From: an uncultured Anaerolineales bacterium | Lineage (GTDB): Bacteria; Chloroflexota; Anaerolineae; Anaerolineales; UBA11657 | NCBI GenBank assembly: GCA_913031335.1 | Contig: CAJWGI010000107.1 | Coordinates: forward strand, 1-5,598 | Length of the DNA stretch: 5,598 nucleotides | Direction: 5' to 3' | Part shown: one piece after another, positions 4,363 through 5,598 of the stretch | How positions within the stretch are numbered: position 1 is the first letter of the stretch | How the letters are laid out: the number at the start of each line of letters is the position of its first letter | Made by a program: the position numbers and the translations under genes | The notes under the pieces: generated by a model | Database searches by the model: none | What the model was told of the DNA's origin: nothing | The model's input: the letters and a program-made list of their open reading frames with translations, nothing else

Positions 4363-5598
4363 CAGCGCGGTTTTGAGCGCGTCGCGCAACGCGCGGGCGC
4401 GAGTGATTTCCAGGTCACGCGGCAAACCGTCTGCACGCGAGGCCGAACTGGGAATGACCGCGCGTTTGAACCCGAGCTTCACCGCTTCGCGCAGGCGCGC
4501 CGGCAGCTGCCCGGCCGCGCGCAGCTCGCCCGAAAGGCCGATTTCGCCCAGCAGCACCATGTCGGCCGGCACCGGCTGGTCTTTAGCCGAAGAGGCGATT
4601 GCGGCCGCTATGGCGAGGTCGGCCGCCGGTTCTTGAATCTGGAGTCCGCCGACGATGTTAACAAAAACATCTTGATCCGCTAGGCGCAAGCTCATGCGGC
4701 GGGTGAGCACGGCGGTCACGAGCAGCAGCCGGTTGAAGTCCACGCCGTTGGGCGTGCGCCGTGGATTGCCAAAAGCAGTGGTACTGGCGAGCGCTTGCAC
4801 CTCCACCAACAGTGGGCGGGTGCCTTCCATCGTCACGGTGATGGCAGAGCCTGGCGCGGTGGCCATGCGCTCGGCCAGAAAGGCCTCGGAAGGGTTGGTC
4901 ACCTCCACCATGCCGGTTCCGCGCATTTCGAAGACGCCGACCTCCGACGTCGTGCCGAACCTGTTCTTCACCCCGCGCAGCAGACGATAGGCGTGATGCC
5001 GGTCGCCCTCCAGATAGAGCACTGTGTCCACGGTGTGCTCCAGAACGCGCGGCCCGGCGATTGAGCCCTCTTTGGTGACGTGCCCGACGAGGAAGATGGC
5101 GACATCGTTTGCCTTGGCGAGGCGGGTGAGGCGCGCGGCGCATTCGCGCACCTGCGTGACTGAGCCTGCGCCTGAGTCCAGCTCCGCGCTCGTGACCGTC
5201 TGGATGGAATCGATGATTACCAGCCGAGCCTGAAGCGCCTGGATTTGCGCCATGATTTGCTCGAGATTGGTGTCGGTGACAAGGTACAGATCATCCATCG
5301 CCGCCGCGTTGCCGCCCTGAAGCCGACCCGCGCGCATCTTTATCTGGTGCGCGGATTCCTCCCCGGAGACGTAGAGAACCACGCCGCTGCTGGCGACCAT
5401 CTCGGCGGCCAGTTGCAGCATCAAGGTGCTCTTGCCGATGCCGGGGTCCCCGCCGATGAGCACCACAGAACCGGGCACCACGCCGCCGCCGAGCACGCGC
5501 GCGAATTCAGTGATGGGCAGCGGAAGCCGCTCGGTGGTGGGTAGTTCAATGTGCTGCAGCTGGCGAGGCCGGCTGGCCGCCGAGCCGGAAACCGGCGG
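4351..5598 (-). CDS. radA: DNA repair protein RadA (Sms), N-terminal zinc finger beyond right edge
   Basis: RadA is a RecA-related ATP-dependent helicase that extends D-loops and drives branch migration in homologous recombination. 415 residues are visible; the family is about 450-460, so about 40 N-terminal residues, including the Cys4 zinc finger, should lie outside. Positions in the visible part: Walker A GGDPGIGKST (49-58), SGEES, Walker B LVIIDS (126-131) and the RadA-specific KNRFG motif (211-215). From about 265 a Lon-protease-like domain follows, with FVNIVGGLQIQEPAADLAIA and GEIGLSGELR; in RadA this domain serves assembly and DNA binding, not proteolysis. The frame is open to the window edge and PLPITEFARVLGGG fits the family, so the GTG at 5496 is internal and not a start. 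The gene ends at TAA within a terminator hairpin. Confidence 0.98.
   Translation of the reverse strand, partial: PPVSGSAASRPRQLQHIELPTTERLPLPITEFARVLGGGVVPGSVVLIGGDPGIGKSTLMLQLAAEMVASSGVVLYVSGEESAHQIKMRAGRLQGGNAAAMDDLYLVTDTNLEQIMAQIQALQARLVIIDSIQTVTSAELDSGAGSVTQVRECAARLTRLAKANDVAIFLVGHVTKEGSIAGPRVLEHTVDTVLYLEGDRHHAYRLLRGVKNRFGTTSEVGVFEMRGTGMVEVTNPSEAFLAERMATAPGSAITVTMEGTRPLLVEVQALASTTAFGNPRRTPNGVDFNRLLLVTAVLTRRMSLRLADQDVFVNIVGGLQIQEPAADLAIAAAIASSAKDQPVPADMVLLGEIGLSGELRAAGQLPARLREAVKLGFKRAVIPSSASRADGLPRDLEITRARALRDALKTALPAQ

Noticed and set aside
4142..4636. Plus-strand open frame of 164 codons with a Lys/Arg-rich segment, running from the yacL leader into radA
   Set aside because: The basic residues come from a purine-rich stretch, there is no ribosome site before either ATG, and more than half of it is antisense to radA.
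4351..5496. radA starting at the GTG at 5496
   Set aside because: The frame continues open to the window edge and encodes typical RadA sequence (LPITEFAR) before the Walker A region, so this GTG is an internal Val.

Overview
This is a GC-rich bacterial chromosomal window in which every recognisable gene lies on the minus strand, so transcription runs from the right edge to the left. The content is housekeeping: DNA repair, tRNA charging, rRNA methylation and translation elongation. I found no phage, transposon, CRISPR, toxin-antitoxin or defence genes. The EF-Tu N-terminus (GITIAI after switch [10 protein letters not shown]), the RlmB wording (VTPAVV, NAAVAGS) and a gene order like a shortened Bacillus yac cluster suggest Chloroflexota or a related lineage. 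That placement is from memory and is moderately uncertain.

Reading with transcription: (1) radA (5598 to 4351), lacking only its N-terminal zinc finger beyond the right edge, ends in an intrinsic terminator that overlaps its stop codon (4362 to 4334). (2) The terminator's U-tract runs into the -35 box of a near-consensus promoter (4335 to 4307). From there a leader of about 197 nt (4300 to 4104), with two clear hairpins, precedes a yacL-type PIN-TRAM membrane protein gene (4103 to 3039). (3) cysS (cysteinyl-tRNA synthetase, 3020 to 1554) follows after 18 nt, and rlmB (SPOUT 2'-O-ribose RNA methyltransferase, 1561 to 779) starts at a GTG overlapping the cysS stop by 8 nt. These three genes look like one operon. 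(4) A hairpin (771 to 745) closes that unit. A second strong promoter with a perfect TATAAT (729 to 700) starts tRNA-Thr(UGU), tRNA-Tyr(GUA), tRNA-Thr(GGU) and tuf (EF-Tu), whose 3' part runs off the left edge.

Most genes serve protein synthesis. EF-Tu carries charged tRNAs to the ribosome, two Thr tRNAs and a Tyr tRNA are supplied with it, CysRS charges tRNA-Cys, and RlmB-type enzymes modify 23S rRNA. RadA is a recombination branch-migration helicase. YacL is a membrane-anchored putative RNase.

The points most worth a second look are regulatory and RNA-level: the fused terminator/promoter between radA and yacL, the long structured yacL leader with a possible alternative pairing, and a tRNA-Tyr gene with C instead of U at position 8. 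I see no convincing new multi-gene system here.
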